This document shows positions 10,812 through 20,560 of a stretch of DNA of 64,000 nucleotides, in pieces. Position numbers and translations under genes: made by a program. The number at the start of each line of letters is the position of its first letter. Position 1 is the stretch's first letter. Origin of the DNA: Azolla caroliniana (taxonomy: Eukaryota; Polypodiophyta); the NCBI GenBank assembly GCA_043228905.1, contig JBHGNT010000004.1, forward strand, positions 15,748,001 through 15,812,000. Direction: 5' to 3'. The notes beneath the pieces are model-generated. The model ran no database searches. It was not told where the DNA came from and saw nothing but the letters and a program-made list of their open reading frames with translations.

Positions 10812-11842
10812 CGGTCATGCCGGATCCGGATTTGTCCGAATCGGCACGCTTTCTCCAGCACTCGCTTTCCCTGTGGCCTTTTTTGCCATAGTACCAGCAT
10901 TCCGTAGCGGATTTGTCTTGCCGGCCTCCGGCACCGCCTTGACTCCCCCTTCTTGTGGAAGTCCCGGAACTGCTGTCGGCACGCTCATAGTGCCTCCATT
11001 CCTGCTCTTGCCGGCCGCCTCCACTGCATGCCGACCCACCTCTTCCACCACGCCCATGGAGCCGATCCGTTCCCGTGTACAACATTCGGCTGTCCGGGGA
11101 TGGACTGGTAGATGCATCGGCGTGGTTCTCCTCTACAAGGAGCATCGACTGTAAGTCGAAGAATGAGGGGGTATTCTCCCTTGTACACACCAAAGTCCGG
11201 AACGCTCCGAACTTGGACGCCAGGCCTCCGAGACATACCTGCACCATCTCGTCTTCCTCTACCGTAACATTGATAGAGGCGAGCGAGTCGCAGATCTCCT
11301 TTATCCGGCCCGTGTAGTCTGCCACGGACATGTGCTTCTGTCGAACATTGCTCAACTCCTGTCTGAGTTGCAGCTTCCGGGCAGTGGTGCTTGCGGCGAA
11401 AACCTTTTTCAGGTTCCCCCAAGCATCCTTCGGTGTCTTGGCGTCACAGATGTGGCTGAGCAGCTTATCGCCGACACTGGACGCGAAGCAGTACATCACC
11501 CTGCTTGCCACCTGTTCCCATACCGGGAAGTCCTTGTGTGCCGAGTCAGGCGCTGCATCATTCGCTCCTTCGACATAACTCCAGTACCCGTGTCCAAGCA
11601 GGTACTGGTGCATCTTGTAAGACCAGGATGCGTAGTTGCTCCTATCGAGCTTCTCCACCGGGAGCGACGTAGCCATGCCTCTATCCATGTCTTCTACTGT
11701 GTCTGTTTTCGACCTGTTAGGGTTTTCTTCTCAAGAGTAAATGTTTGCAGCAGAGGTTCTCAACCCTCGCGCTCTGATACCATGAAAACGTGAGTGTTTG
11801 CGGAAGCGTAAAACAAAGAACAACAGAGAGAGAGAGAGAGAG
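10812..11842 (-). mobile_element. Captured copia fragment: gag, leader, primer-binding site, 60 bp of LTR
   Basis: It lies in opposite orientation to the chromovirus. The 302-codon frame (10780-11688) is open, starting MDRGMATSLPVEKLDR at 11688, and contains VQVCLGGLASKFGAFRT. Its knuckle C-W-Y-Y-G-K-K-G-H has tyrosine for cysteine. The leader is followed by a Met-tRNA primer-binding site (11771-11782) and 60 bp of an L-type LTR (from 11783), ending in an AG run flush against LTR2. Confidence 0.9.
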
Positions 11843-12281
11843 TGTCATGGCAAGACTCGAACCCATGACTTTATGCTACATGGGTCGAGCTCTTACCATT
11901 AGATTATGAATTGTATTTTGTAGGATATTATTTTCATTTATACTTTATCATAGAAAATTGATGTATATTCTAGATCTCTCTGGAACATTCTAGAAGCTTC
12001 AGGATTATTCCTAAAAACACTATAAAAGGAGGCACAAGGCATTGTTTTGAACCAAATTGGTTCAATGCCAGTCTTAAGCCTCTTAGCCGCTTGTACTTAT
12101 CTTTTCACATAATATATAGCTGATGTCATCATCTCTCTCTCTCTCTCATTCTCGCTATCTCTCTCTCTCTCCTCTTCTCACTTCCTCTCTCGGGAATCTT
12201 ACGCAGTCCCGTCCTCTTAGTACTAATAGTACTGCTGTTCTTAGTACTAATTCCATCTCTGTTTTAGTACTATTCCTGACA
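11843..12281 (+). mobile_element. Chromovirus LTR2 (5' LTR of the intact coding unit)
   Basis: 439 bp, TG at 11843 and CA at 12281. By eye it differs from LTR3 at about four positions. The preceding bases (AGAGAG) do not match those after LTR3. Confidence 0.95.
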
Positions 12282-12350
12282 GTTTGAACCAATTTCTTCC
12301 TCTAGCCTACTTGTCACTCTCCCTCATCCTCCTACCCTTTTCCCTATACT

Positions 12351-13508
12351 ATGGCTACTGTTAGCGCCCAAGAATACCAATCCGTTTTCTCCGAGCTACA
12401 GTGCCTAAAAGAAAAGTTTGTTGCCCTGGAACAAGAAAACCAACGGCTGATAGGGGATCTGCAACAAATCGCTCTAGAAAAACAACAAACGCAACAACAA
12501 CATGGGGAGTTAGCGTTACGGGTACAACAACTCGAAGCAGCGTTGCAACAACAAGGATCCAGTCCACAAGGATTTCATAAAGAGCCCAAGATTGGACTTC
12601 CTGTGAAATTTGATGGAACGCGTTCGCAATTCCGGGGATTTCTTAATCAGGTACGCTTAGTCATCCAGATGCATCCTTCCCGATATCCCACTGATGCATC
12701 TCGAGTCGGCCTAATAGGCACGCTACTTAGCGGCTCAGCCTTGGCATGGTTTGCTCCGCTTCTAGAAAAACAATCACCCTTACTTAATAACTTTGAAGAT
12801 TTTATTGGTGAGTTTAAAGCCTGCTTTGGAGACACCGACAGCATCAGGACGGCGATCAACAAGATCCGGCGATTGTGTCAAGGCGATCGTCCAGCCTCTG
12901 CCTACGCGGCGGATTTCCGCCTACTTGCTTTAGATATACCCTGGGATGATCAAGCACTAATGGAGCAGTTTCGCTATGGCTTGCGAAACGATGTCAAAGA
13001 TCTACTTCTAACTTTCCCCGAAGAACCAAAGTCTCTTACGGAGGCAATCAGTCGAGCAGTTCGATGTGACAACCGCCTTTTTGAACGGCGTTCAGAACGT
13101 CAATTACAGATACCACGCTCTAGGCCAGAGCCCACTTACGCCGCAGTCGCGGCTAAACCGTTTGCACGAGACATACCTCAAGCAAATACTTCGACACCGA
13201 TGGAGATCGATACCATGCGTCGACGCGGCCCGTTATCGGAAGAAGAAAAGCAACGACGACGTGCCAATCGATTATGTCTTTATTGCGGTGGACCAGGACA
13301 TATCGCCATCAATTGTCCCCATAGGCCAAGAAGACAGGTAAATCAAATCGTCGCCTGTACTAAACCCGAGTCAATTCTTCCCTTCGGAGTGTCTGATAGT
13401 ATTAATAGTACTAATAGAGTGTCAGATAGTATTCATAGTACTAATGGCCCAAGTATCTCAAATAAATTTGAAATCCTTAGTCAATTAGATGAAGAGTTAA
13501 ACGATTGA
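12351..13508 (+). CDS. gag: Chromovirus Gag polyprotein (385 aa)
   Basis: Gag forms the virus-like particle and packages element RNA. The ATG at 12351 follows the leader and primer-binding region. Residues 18-70 form a glutamine-rich heptad pattern suggesting a coiled coil. The capsid domain (about 95-250) has FDGTRSQFRGFLNQVR and LLSGSALAWFAPLLEK. That is the gag type of sushi and Tf1 elements, from which vertebrate PEG10-like genes are known to derive. A CX2CX4HX4C zinc knuckle (C-LY-C-GGPG-H-IAIN-C) lies at about residues 308-321. The frame is uninterrupted and ends with TGA at 13506-13508, just after a slippery heptamer. Pol continues in the -1 frame. Confidence 0.95.
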   Translation: MATVSAQEYQSVFSELQCLKEKFVALEQENQRLIGDLQQIALEKQQTQQQHGELALRVQQLEAALQQQGSSPQGFHKEPKIGLPVKFDGTRSQFRGFLNQVRLVIQMHPSRYPTDASRVGLIGTLLSGSALAWFAPLLEKQSPLLNNFEDFIGEFKACFGDTDSIRTAINKIRRLCQGDRPASAYAADFRLLALDIPWDDQALMEQFRYGLRNDVKDLLLTFPEEPKSLTEAISRAVRCDNRLFERRSERQLQIPRSRPEPTYAAVAAKPFARDIPQANTSTPMEIDTMRRRGPLSEEEKQRRRANRLCLYCGGPGHIAINCPHRPRRQVNQIVACTKPESILPFGVSDSINSTNRVSDSIHSTNGPSISNKFEILSQLDEELND

Positions 13509-13550
13509 GTCCAGCCAAAATAGGAGCCATTTGGTTGGACAGCAGCCCTA
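13496..13550 (+). promoter_or_regulatory. Gag-Pol -1 ribosomal frameshift signal
   Basis: Slippery heptamer G-TTA-AAC at 13496-13502 in the gag frame. A 6-nt spacer contains the gag stop. An 11-bp hairpin pairs GTCCAGCCAAA (13509-13519) with TTTGGTTGGAC (13530-13540), with one G-U pair and a 10-nt loop. The loop bases TAGG (13521-13524) can pair with CCTA (13547-13550), allowing a pseudoknot. The pol frame is open from 13493, so the shift must occur in this 16-nt window. Confidence 0.8.
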
Positions 13551-16500
13551 GATCTGTACAACCCATTAGTGGTTCCATTCCTTCCAAGCAAGTTAGCAAT
13601 GTGTTCCTAGCCCAAGTCATTGTTAGTACTAAAAGTACTCCCCCAGTACCCGTCCTAGCACTTTTAGATTCCGGAGCTAATTCCTGTTTCATGGATCGAA
13701 ATTTTGCCCAAGCTTCTCAGATATCCTTAAGAAAACTTCCTTGTCCCGCATCTGTAGTGGTCATTGATGGTCGTCCCATTGCTTCCGGGAATATTGTAGA
13801 AGAATCAGAACCCATTCAAGTTGTCCTAGGTAGTTTTGTGTGTATAATATCATTTAATATAATTAGTAGTCCAGAGCATCCCATTGTCCTAGGATTACCT
13901 TGGCTTGAATTACATAATCCAGCCATAGATTGGAGAACAAGAGAAGTCCAATATCGACCACCCCAAGAATCAACTCACCGAGTTTCGACCATTTCACTCC
14001 ATCAACTACGCGAAGAAGGACCCAAGGAGGCAATGTTCCTATTTGCCATATCAGTACATCCTTCTAGCACTATTAAGAAGGACTCCTCAATACAACTTCC
14101 GGCAAAATATCATCCTTATGCCGATGTATTTGACAAGGTAAAAGCCGGTACCCTTCCTCATTACCGTCCCTATGACTGTCCCATCGATTTACAACCAGGA
14201 ACCGAGCCACCATGGGGACCAATTTACAACTTGTCACCCACCGAGTTAGAAGTCCTTCGAGCCTACATAGAGGAGAACTTGGCAAGCGGGTTCATCCGTC
14301 ATTCGAAATCTCCGGCCGGTGCACCCATCTTCTTTGTCAAGAAGAAAGATGGCTCACTTCGTCTTGTCGTTGATTACCGCGGATTGAATAAAGTCACCAT
14401 CCGGAATAGGTATGCACTTCCTCTTATATCAAGTCTTTTAGAGCGAGTTAATGGTGCCAAGTTTTTTACTATAATCGACCTACGAGGAGCGTATAATCTC
14501 GTGCGGATCCGACCGGGAGATGAGTGGAAGACCGCTTTTCGCACGCGGTATGGGCATTTCGAGTATACTGTTATGCCGTTTGGCCTAACCAATGCACCCG
14601 CAGTCTTCCAACACATGGCAAATGATATATTCAGAGACCTCTTGGATATCTGTTTGATCATTTATCTGGATGATTTGTTGATTTATTCGAAGACCCAGGA
14701 AGAGCACGATTCTCATGTACTATTAGTACTAAAGCGACTCCGCGAGAATGGTCTTTATGCCAAGCTAGAGAAATGTAGCTTTGACTGCAAGCAAGTGGAA
14801 TTTCTAGGCTACATCATCTCCTCAAAGGGCATCGCCATGGATCCAGCTAAAATCCAAACTGTACTAGAGTGGCAAATTCCACGGTCGGTACGAGATGTAC
14901 AATGTTTTCTAGGCTTTGCTAACTTCTACTGTAAGTTTATACAGGATTACTCGAAGATTATTTTACCTCTCACACAACTTACGAAGAAGGGCCAAGCATT
15001 TCTTTGGTCCATCGAAGCAGATATGGCTTTTCGGCATCTTAAGAAAGCCTTTACATCAGCACCGATTCTAGCTCATGTGGATACAAGCAAACCATTCATC
15101 ATGGAGGCCGACGCATCAGATTTCGCCCTCGGTAGCATCCTTTCTCAACAAGGCGATAAAGAAGAGTTGCATCCGGTGGCTTTCCATTCGCGCAAATTCA
15201 ATGTCGCAGAAATCAACTACGAAATACATGACAAGGAGTTATTAGCCATCGTGGATTCATTTGTACAATGGCGACATTTCTTAGAGGGTTCTCCACATCA
15301 GGTCATTGTCTTTAGCGATCATAAAAATCTTGCTTATTTTCAGAACACTCGCGTACTAAATCGACGACAAGCTCGGTGGGCGCAATTCCTCACGCGTTTC
15401 AACTTCGAAATCACATATCGACCGGGGAAGCAGCAAGGAAAAGCAGATGCACTATCACGGCGTTCATATCTTGCACCTCGTCCTGGTGACGCAACATTTG
15501 ATAATCAAAAGCAAGTAATCTTGGGACCAACACGATTGCACACGACGCAGATTTTTCACACCCCGATGGCTTCACGGATTACCGATGACATACGTGCAAC
15601 CTTGAAGACGGATAGTTTTGCTCAAGACATCCTGGCGCACATTGATACTTATCGGGCATCCTGTTCTCAGTCTCAACAACCAGGTATTGACTACCGACAA
15701 TTCGAATATCATGATGGTTTGTTATTCTTTAAAAAGCGCGTATATGTCCCCGATTGCTCCTGTCGCCTTCAAATCGTCCAACATTGTCACGACACCCATA
15801 CGGCGGGACATTTCGGTAGTACCAAGACGTTGGAGTTAGTGCAGCGATCTTTTTGGTGGCCCCACATGCGTCGTTTTGTCAACGACTACGTTCGGACCTG
15901 TGATGCTTGCTGCCGAGCAAAGATGCCACGACACCATCCATATGGCTTGTTGGAACCTTTACCAATTCCAAGTAAGCCATGGCAGTCTATTTGTCTTGAT
16001 TTTATCACAGATCTGCCGGTCTCGAAGGGGTTCGATGCTATCCTAACCGTCGTCGATCGATATACGAAGATGGCACATTTTGTGCCATGTACTAAAGCCA
16101 TCACTAGCGAGGAAACCGCCGCTCTTGTTATGCGTGAGGTATTTCGGCATCATGGCCTACCAGACAGTATTATCAGTGACCGAGGCCCACAATTTGTCTC
16201 CAAATTTTGGCAGCATCTCTTCAGGATGCTCAAGGTCTCCTGCAACCTCTCCTCCGGCTACCATCCTCAAACTGACGGACAGGCGGAACGAACAAACCAA
16301 ACGTTGGAGCAATATCTCTGGTGTTTCCTGAGTTATCAACAGGACGATTGGGCCGAGATTCTCCACTTTGCGGAGTTTGCGTATAATAATGCTATTCACT
16401 CCTCGACTCGGGTCTCCCCATTTCTCGCTTATACCGGTTTCCATCCTCGCTGGTCGGTGATCGACACTCCGGAGCTACCTACCAACCCTCGTGCCGAGGA

Positions 16501-16810
16501 CCATTTGGAGAGGCTACGCAAGATCCAGATGGATCTCTCTACTCACCTTCGTCATGCTCAACACACACAGAAGACTTATGCGGATCGTCATCGGATTCCC
16601 TCCTCTTTTGCCATCGGAGATCGAGTATGGCTCTTACGTCGTCACATCAAGACTACTCGACCGTGCGACAAGTTGGATTATCGACGACTCGGTCCTTTCC
16701 GTATTACGGGGAAGATTAATGATGTCACCTTCCGCAGCTTCAGATACATCCGGTTTTCCATTGTTCTCTTCTTGAACCTTATAAAGCAAACACCATTCCC
16801 GATCGTGTGA
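13505..16810 (+). CDS. pol: Chromovirus Pol: protease, RT, RNase H, integrase
   Basis: Expected as a Gag-Pol fusion by -1 frameshift; there is no ATG at the junction. Protease LLDSGANSCF has its aspartate at about residue 55. RT has VVDYRGLNKVTIRNRY, PFGLTNAPAVFQHM and the catalytic IIYLDDLLIYS (about residue 386). RNase H starts FIMEADASDFALGSIL. Integrase has an HHCC finger (H-DTHTAG-H and C-DAC-C region). Its catalytic D (CLDFITDLP, ~830), D (SDRGPQF, ~890) and E (DGQAERTNQ, ~926) are all present, followed by a GPF motif (~1062). The frame is clean until about 16735, where an indel throws the C-terminus out of frame. Whether the enzyme stays active depends on that tail. Confidence 0.93.
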   Translation: MSPAKIGAIWLDSSPRSVQPISGSIPSKQVSNVFLAQVIVSTKSTPPVPVLALLDSGANSCFMDRNFAQASQISLRKLPCPASVVVIDGRPIASGNIVEESEPIQVVLGSFVCIISFNIISSPEHPIVLGLPWLELHNPAIDWRTREVQYRPPQESTHRVSTISLHQLREEGPKEAMFLFAISVHPSSTIKKDSSIQLPAKYHPYADVFDKVKAGTLPHYRPYDCPIDLQPGTEPPWGPIYNLSPTELEVLRAYIEENLASGFIRHSKSPAGAPIFFVKKKDGSLRLVVDYRGLNKVTIRNRYALPLISSLLERVNGAKFFTIIDLRGAYNLVRIRPGDEWKTAFRTRYGHFEYTVMPFGLTNAPAVFQHMANDIFRDLLDICLIIYLDDLLIYSKTQEEHDSHVLLVLKRLRENGLYAKLEKCSFDCKQVEFLGYIISSKGIAMDPAKIQTVLEWQIPRSVRDVQCFLGFANFYCKFIQDYSKIILPLTQLTKKGQAFLWSIEADMAFRHLKKAFTSAPILAHVDTSKPFIMEADASDFALGSILSQQGDKEELHPVAFHSRKFNVAEINYEIHDKELLAIVDSFVQWRHFLEGSPHQVIVFSDHKNLAYFQNTRVLNRRQARWAQFLTRFNFEITYRPGKQQGKADALSRRSYLAPRPGDATFDNQKQVILGPTRLHTTQIFHTPMASRITDDIRATLKTDSFAQDILAHIDTYRASCSQSQQPGIDYRQFEYHDGLLFFKKRVYVPDCSCRLQIVQHCHDTHTAGHFGSTKTLELVQRSFWWPHMRRFVNDYVRTCDACCRAKMPRHHPYGLLEPLPIPSKPWQSICLDFITDLPVSKGFDAILTVVDRYTKMAHFVPCTKAITSEETAALVMREVFRHHGLPDSIISDRGPQFVSKFWQHLFRMLKVSCNLSSGYHPQTDGQAERTNQTLEQYLWCFLSYQQDDWAEILHFAEFAYNNAIHSSTRVSPFLAYTGFHPRWSVIDTPELPTNPRAEDHLERLRKIQMDLSTHLRHAQHTQKTYADRHRIPSSFAIGDRVWLLRRHIKTTRPCDKLDYRRLGPFRITGKINDVTFRSFRYIRFSIVLFLNLIKQTPFPIV

Positions 16811-16953
16811 CACCACCGCCGCCCCCGCTGGAGTTGGACGCCGGCCCGGAATATGAAGTTGCTGCCATAGATCTTCTTGCTGATTTCCACCGAAAGTATC
16901 CGGACAAACCCGGTCCGCAATTAGCGCCGACTCGTTCCACTCGTCGTCTTTAA
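16744..16953 (+). pseudogene. Displaced Pol C-terminus with remnant chromodomain
   Basis: In the next frame the sequence reads IHPVFHCSLLEPYK, the conserved integrase tail. Then comes a proline run, GPEYEVAAI, DLLADFHRKYPDKPGP and a TAA at 16951-16953. The EYEV start and the FHRKYPDKPGP end match the two edges of a Tf1/sushi chromodomain. The aromatic-cage core (a WKGY/TWEP-type block, roughly 35 residues) between them is absent. Confidence 0.75.
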
Positions 16954-16964
16954 GGGGGAGATAG
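16952..16964 (+). other. Polypurine tract of the chromovirus
   Basis: AAGGGGGAGATAG directly precedes LTR3, the normal position for plus-strand DNA priming. Confidence 0.9.
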
Positions 16965-17403
16965 TGTCATGGCAAGACTCGAACCCATGACTTTATGCTA
17001 CATGGGTCGAGCTCTTACCATTAGATTATGAATTGTATTTTGTAGGATATTATTTTCATTTATACTTTATCATAGAAAATTGATGTATATTCCAGATCTC
17101 TCTGGAACATTCTAGAAGCTTCAGGATTATTCCTAAAAACACTATAAAAGGAGGCACAAGGCATTGTTTTGAACCAAATTGGTTCAACGCCAGTCTTAAG
17201 CCTCTTAGCCGCTTGTACTTATCTTTTCACATAATATATAACTGCTGTCATCATCTCTCTCTCTCTCTCATTCTCGCTATCTCTCTCTCTCTCCTCTTCT
17301 CACTTCCTCTCTCGGGAATCTTACGCAGTCCCGTCCTCTTAGTACTAATAGTACTGCTGTTCTTAGTACTAATTCCATCTCTGTTTTAGTACTATTCCTG
17401 ACA
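16965..17403 (+). mobile_element. Chromovirus LTR3 (3' LTR)
   Basis: 439 bp, TG at 16965 and CA at 17403. It is followed by CTTTC, matching the five bases before LTR1. Confidence 0.95.
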
Positions 17404-17408
17404 CTTTC

Positions 17409-17531
17409 TCTCTTCAGTGTTCATACTGGATCCAGCTGAACTCCTTCCGGATCCATCCAATCCAGCTTCCTCCTCCGGATCCTTGAATCCTACTCGATTG
17501 GTTCCCATCCCGAGGGACTGATATCTCAACA
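17409..17531 (-). mobile_element. 3' LTR (family T) of Copia-3, right part
   Basis: Continuation of the LTR interrupted at 9766. It ends TGATATCTCAACA at 17531, and a minus-strand polypurine tract (plus strand ATCTCCCCCTTCCCTCTGG, 17532-17550) follows. Confidence 0.8.
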
Positions 17532-17776
17532 ATCTCCCCCTTCCCTCTGGATGGGGTCATTGTCAACTTGATCCGTCTCCGGCACGAGTCAAGTTTGTTA
17601 GCTGTTAGCACCTTGGTAAGCATATCCAACCCATTCTCCTCTATCTAGATCTTCACGAGAGTGAAGTCTTGGTCTTCTACTCTCTCTAGAAGCCAGTAGT
17701 ATCTTTGCTGAATATGCTTCATCCTAGAGTGGTAGGCCGCGTTTTTAGCAAGGTGGATGGCGCTTGAGTTTCACAA
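17532..17776 (-). pseudogene. pol: Copia-3 RNase H C-terminus
   Basis: On the minus strand the bases next to 17776 read NSSAIHLAKNAAYHSR, then MKHI, the conserved RNase H end. The reading continues to an in-frame stop near 17650, and a DMLTKVLTANKLDSC tail lies beside the polypurine tract. It completes the RNase H interrupted at 45521 (EEYRIYC), placing the whole 27.7-kb block between them as an insertion. Confidence 0.85.
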
Positions 17777-18063
17777 TGTTAAGTAATTAGGTAATTAACT
17801 AGGGTTAATTAGAGACTAATTATATGGTTACGTTAAGCAGCGGAAGATTAGTATGATATGCATGTGAGAGTGTGTGAGAGGAAGAGAGAGAGAGAGGAAG
17901 TTACACTTGAACACGAAGATAAATGGGGGATGATTGACTATATTGAAAAGTGTCATCAACATACAAAAATACCCACAATGAGGTTGTAATAACAAATAGC
18001 GTGTGGAAGCAATAAAAAAGCAAAAAACAGAGAACAGGTTTAATGGAGAGCTTAACAATATGC

Positions 18064-18099
<36 letters not shown>

Positions 18100-19480
18100 A
18101 AGAATCTCTCTTCAAAAATTATATCAACGCTCTGTACATCGTATGTGTTCAACGAACACTTTTATACAGGTCCATATGGACTGACAGAAGTACGGTGTAC
18201 TTCAATGCTCACTCGAGCGTCTAACACTAACTACGAGAGTAATAACTCCCTAGTAGTCTAGCTGCTACTAGGCTTCTGGTTATTGATGGATCCGGCTAAC
18301 CGGCTCCCCAGCTTACCGGCTCTTTTGCTCAATGGGTGCTCACCGGCTCACCGATCCGTCTCGCTCACCGGCTCGGGCTTATCCAGCCGATCCGGCTCCA
18401 ATTGAGCTTTTCGCTCAACACTCCCCCTCAAGCTCAACTTGAGGTCCGGTCGTAGTGTCAACGTCCCGGCATCTCGGATGTGGCTCAGCAGCTGGTCTCC
18501 GACACTCGACGCAAAGCAGTACATCACTCTACTTGCCGATTGTTCCCACACTGGGAAGTCCTTGTGTGCCCCATCAAGTGCTGTGTCGTTAGCTCCGTCG
18601 ACATAGCTCCAATAACCATACCCAAGTAGGTACTCGTGCATCTTGTATGACCAAGATGCATAGTTGGATCTGTCGAGCTTCTCCACCGGAAGCGAGCTAG
18701 TCATTCCTGTATCCATTGTTTTTCTTTTTCTTCTGTTCTTTACAAAGGTTAGGTTTTCTTCTTACGAAAGCGAATGTCGGCTACAGAGGTTCTCAACCCT
18801 GGCGCTCTGATACCATGTAAAAACAAATAGCGTGCGGAAGCAATAAAAAAGTCGAAAACAGAGAACAGGTTTAATGGAGAGCTTAACAATACGCGGGAGA
18901 GAGAGAGAGAGAGAGAGAGAGAACAAGAATCTCTATTCAAAAATTATATCAACGCTCTGTACATCGTATGTGTTCAATGAACACTTTTATACAGGTCCAT
19001 ACGGACTGACAGAAGTACGGTGTAATTCAATGCTCACTCGAGTGTCTAACACTAACTATGAGAGTAATAACTCCCTAGTAGTCTAGCTGCTACTAGGCTT
19101 CCGGTTACTGATGGATCCGGCTAACCGGCTCCCCAGCTCACCGGCTCTTTAGCTCACCGGGTGCTCACCGGCTCACCGATCCGTCTCGCTCACCGGCTTA
19201 GGCTTATCCAACCGATCCGGCTCCAATTGAGCTTGCCGCTCAACAGAGGTATATATACAACCCATGTGCAAAGGTGCACATGTGTGGGTAGAACATAGGT
19301 ACTTATGTGTAAGTCCTACATTAAATGTACTAAGGAGTGGAGGATCTAGAATATCCCACTTAAGTACAAGGTCCTATTTAAAGGCTTAAGGTCAACACAT
19401 TAACTAGATTCGATCTAGGTAACTACTATGTTACATGTGTTGACTAACTAGATTAAACTAGTTGAGCTTGATACTCAACA
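17777..19480 (-). mobile_element. 3' LTR (family X) of Copia-X1, interrupted
   Basis: It begins TGTTAAGTAATTAGG, breaks at 17984 after CAATGAGGT, resumes at 19246 with GAGGTATATATAC and ends ATACTCAACA at 19480. Without the insert it aligns end to end with the 441-bp LTR at 45080-45520. A minus-strand polypurine tract (TGCCCCCTCAAGC) follows at 19481. Confidence 0.9.
17985..19245 (-). mobile_element. Mini-copia (family L) with two LTRs and a 395-bp internal region
   Basis: LTRs at 17985-18420 (436 bp) and 18816-19245 (430 bp), TSD GAGGT at 17980-17984 and 19246-19250. The internal part keeps a polypurine tract (18421-18433), about 80 codons of gag and leader (ATG at 18716, MDTGMTSSLPVEKLDR) and the Met-tRNA primer-binding site (18804-18815). 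Everything from mid-gag to the end of pol is deleted. It keeps the cis-acting ends and could have been mobilised in trans. Confidence 0.9.
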
Positions 19481-20560
19481 TGCCCCCTCAAGCTCAAGTG
19501 TGAGGCGTCCAACGTCCGGTTTAGCTTCCTTAGGCTTCGTCGGCATTGGTGCGGCTTGCGGCTTTCTTCGCGGCGTTGTGCGACTTTCTTCGCATCTTCG
19601 TGGCTTTGTTGCGCAGTTCTCTGTGTCTTCGCGGTCTCGTTGCGCGGCTCTCTGCGGCTTTATTGCGCGGCTCTTCACGGCTTATTCTTCCCCTCAAGCC
19701 TGTGATGAAGGCTTGGTTCCTCGGGCTCTTGTTCGGCCACTACCTTCATCGTGAGGGCCTAGTGATGGGCCATATACTCGTTGTAGGCGTAACGAGTGAC
19801 TTGGGTCTTCACTCGTGATGAGCGGCAGAGTTTCTCCTTTGTCGATGTGAGTGCCTTTACTTCGGGTGTCCTCATGATGGGTACACCGAACTCACTGTCG
19901 AGTGAGTGAGCCGAATCATCCGAATCACGGTCGTCGGGGTGGACCTCGACTTCATATTCGGGCATCTTACCTTTGCCTTTGTCCGATGTCGGACTTGGCC
20001 ACGACGTGTTTTCATCGCGTGGAGGCTCTTGTGGGCCAATTAGCTCGGTAGAGCTTGGAATGTCCTTTGGTGGAGGACTTGGCCGAGTTTGTCGTCCGAG
20101 TTGGCGTTCAACTCTTCCTCGATCGGGTCGGATGGAGTCACATCGGGCTTATACCAAGATGCCGTTTCGTCGAAAACGACGTCACGACTTATCCACACCG
20201 CTCAGGTCGAAGGGTTGAAGCACTTGTATGCCTTTCTCGCGGACAAGTATCCTATGAGGATACATTCTTCCAACTTCGCGTCGGGCTTCTCTCGACTTTC
20301 GTTCGGGATGCGTACATTCGCAATGCTTCCAAACACCTTGAGGTGCGAGAGGATGGGCTTCCTTCCGACGAGGAGCTCGTATGGAGTTAGCTCATGGACT
20401 CCATTGGTGGTGCACCGGTTCATGAGATAGACGGTCGTGGATGCCGCTCCGGCCCAATAGAAATTCGGCATGTGCTTCTCATGCATCATGGCGCGTGCTA
20501 CCTCAAGTATTTGCCGATTCTTCCTTTCGGCGACTCCATTTTGTTGGGGAGTGTGTCGGC
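19481..20560 (-). pseudogene. pol: Copia-X1 integrase C-terminal part and 3' region
   Basis: A 130-codon open stretch (20202-20594) contains HTPQQNGVAERKN, with the catalytic glutamate, and YLMNRCTTNG, ILSHLKVFGS and ECILIGY. It is cut at 20560, where gypsy G is inserted. The linker MPEYEVEVHPDD and SSRVKTQVTRYAYNEYM follow at 19759-19965. The region then passes at about 19690 straight into 3' sequence without any RT or RNase H. Confidence 0.8.

Larger units (their letters stand above)
9767..17403 (+). mobile_element. Three-LTR chromovirus composite (Ty3/gypsy, Tf1/sushi-like)
   Basis: Order: LTR1 9767-10205, truncated gag, inverted copia fragment 10812-11842, LTR2 11843-12281, complete gag-pol, polypurine tract, LTR3 16965-17403. 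All three LTRs are 439 bp and start TGTCATGGC and end CTGACA or TTGACA. By eye, pairs differ at only three or four positions. The TSD CTTTC flanks the outermost LTRs, whereas LTR2 has no TSD of its own with LTR3. The unit therefore behaves as one insertion into the Copia-3 LTR. Confidence 0.9.

Noticed and set aside
11838-17408. LTR2 to LTR3 as an independent insertion with its own TSD
   Set aside because: The bases before LTR2 (GAGAG) do not match those after LTR3 (CTTTC); the match is with LTR1.
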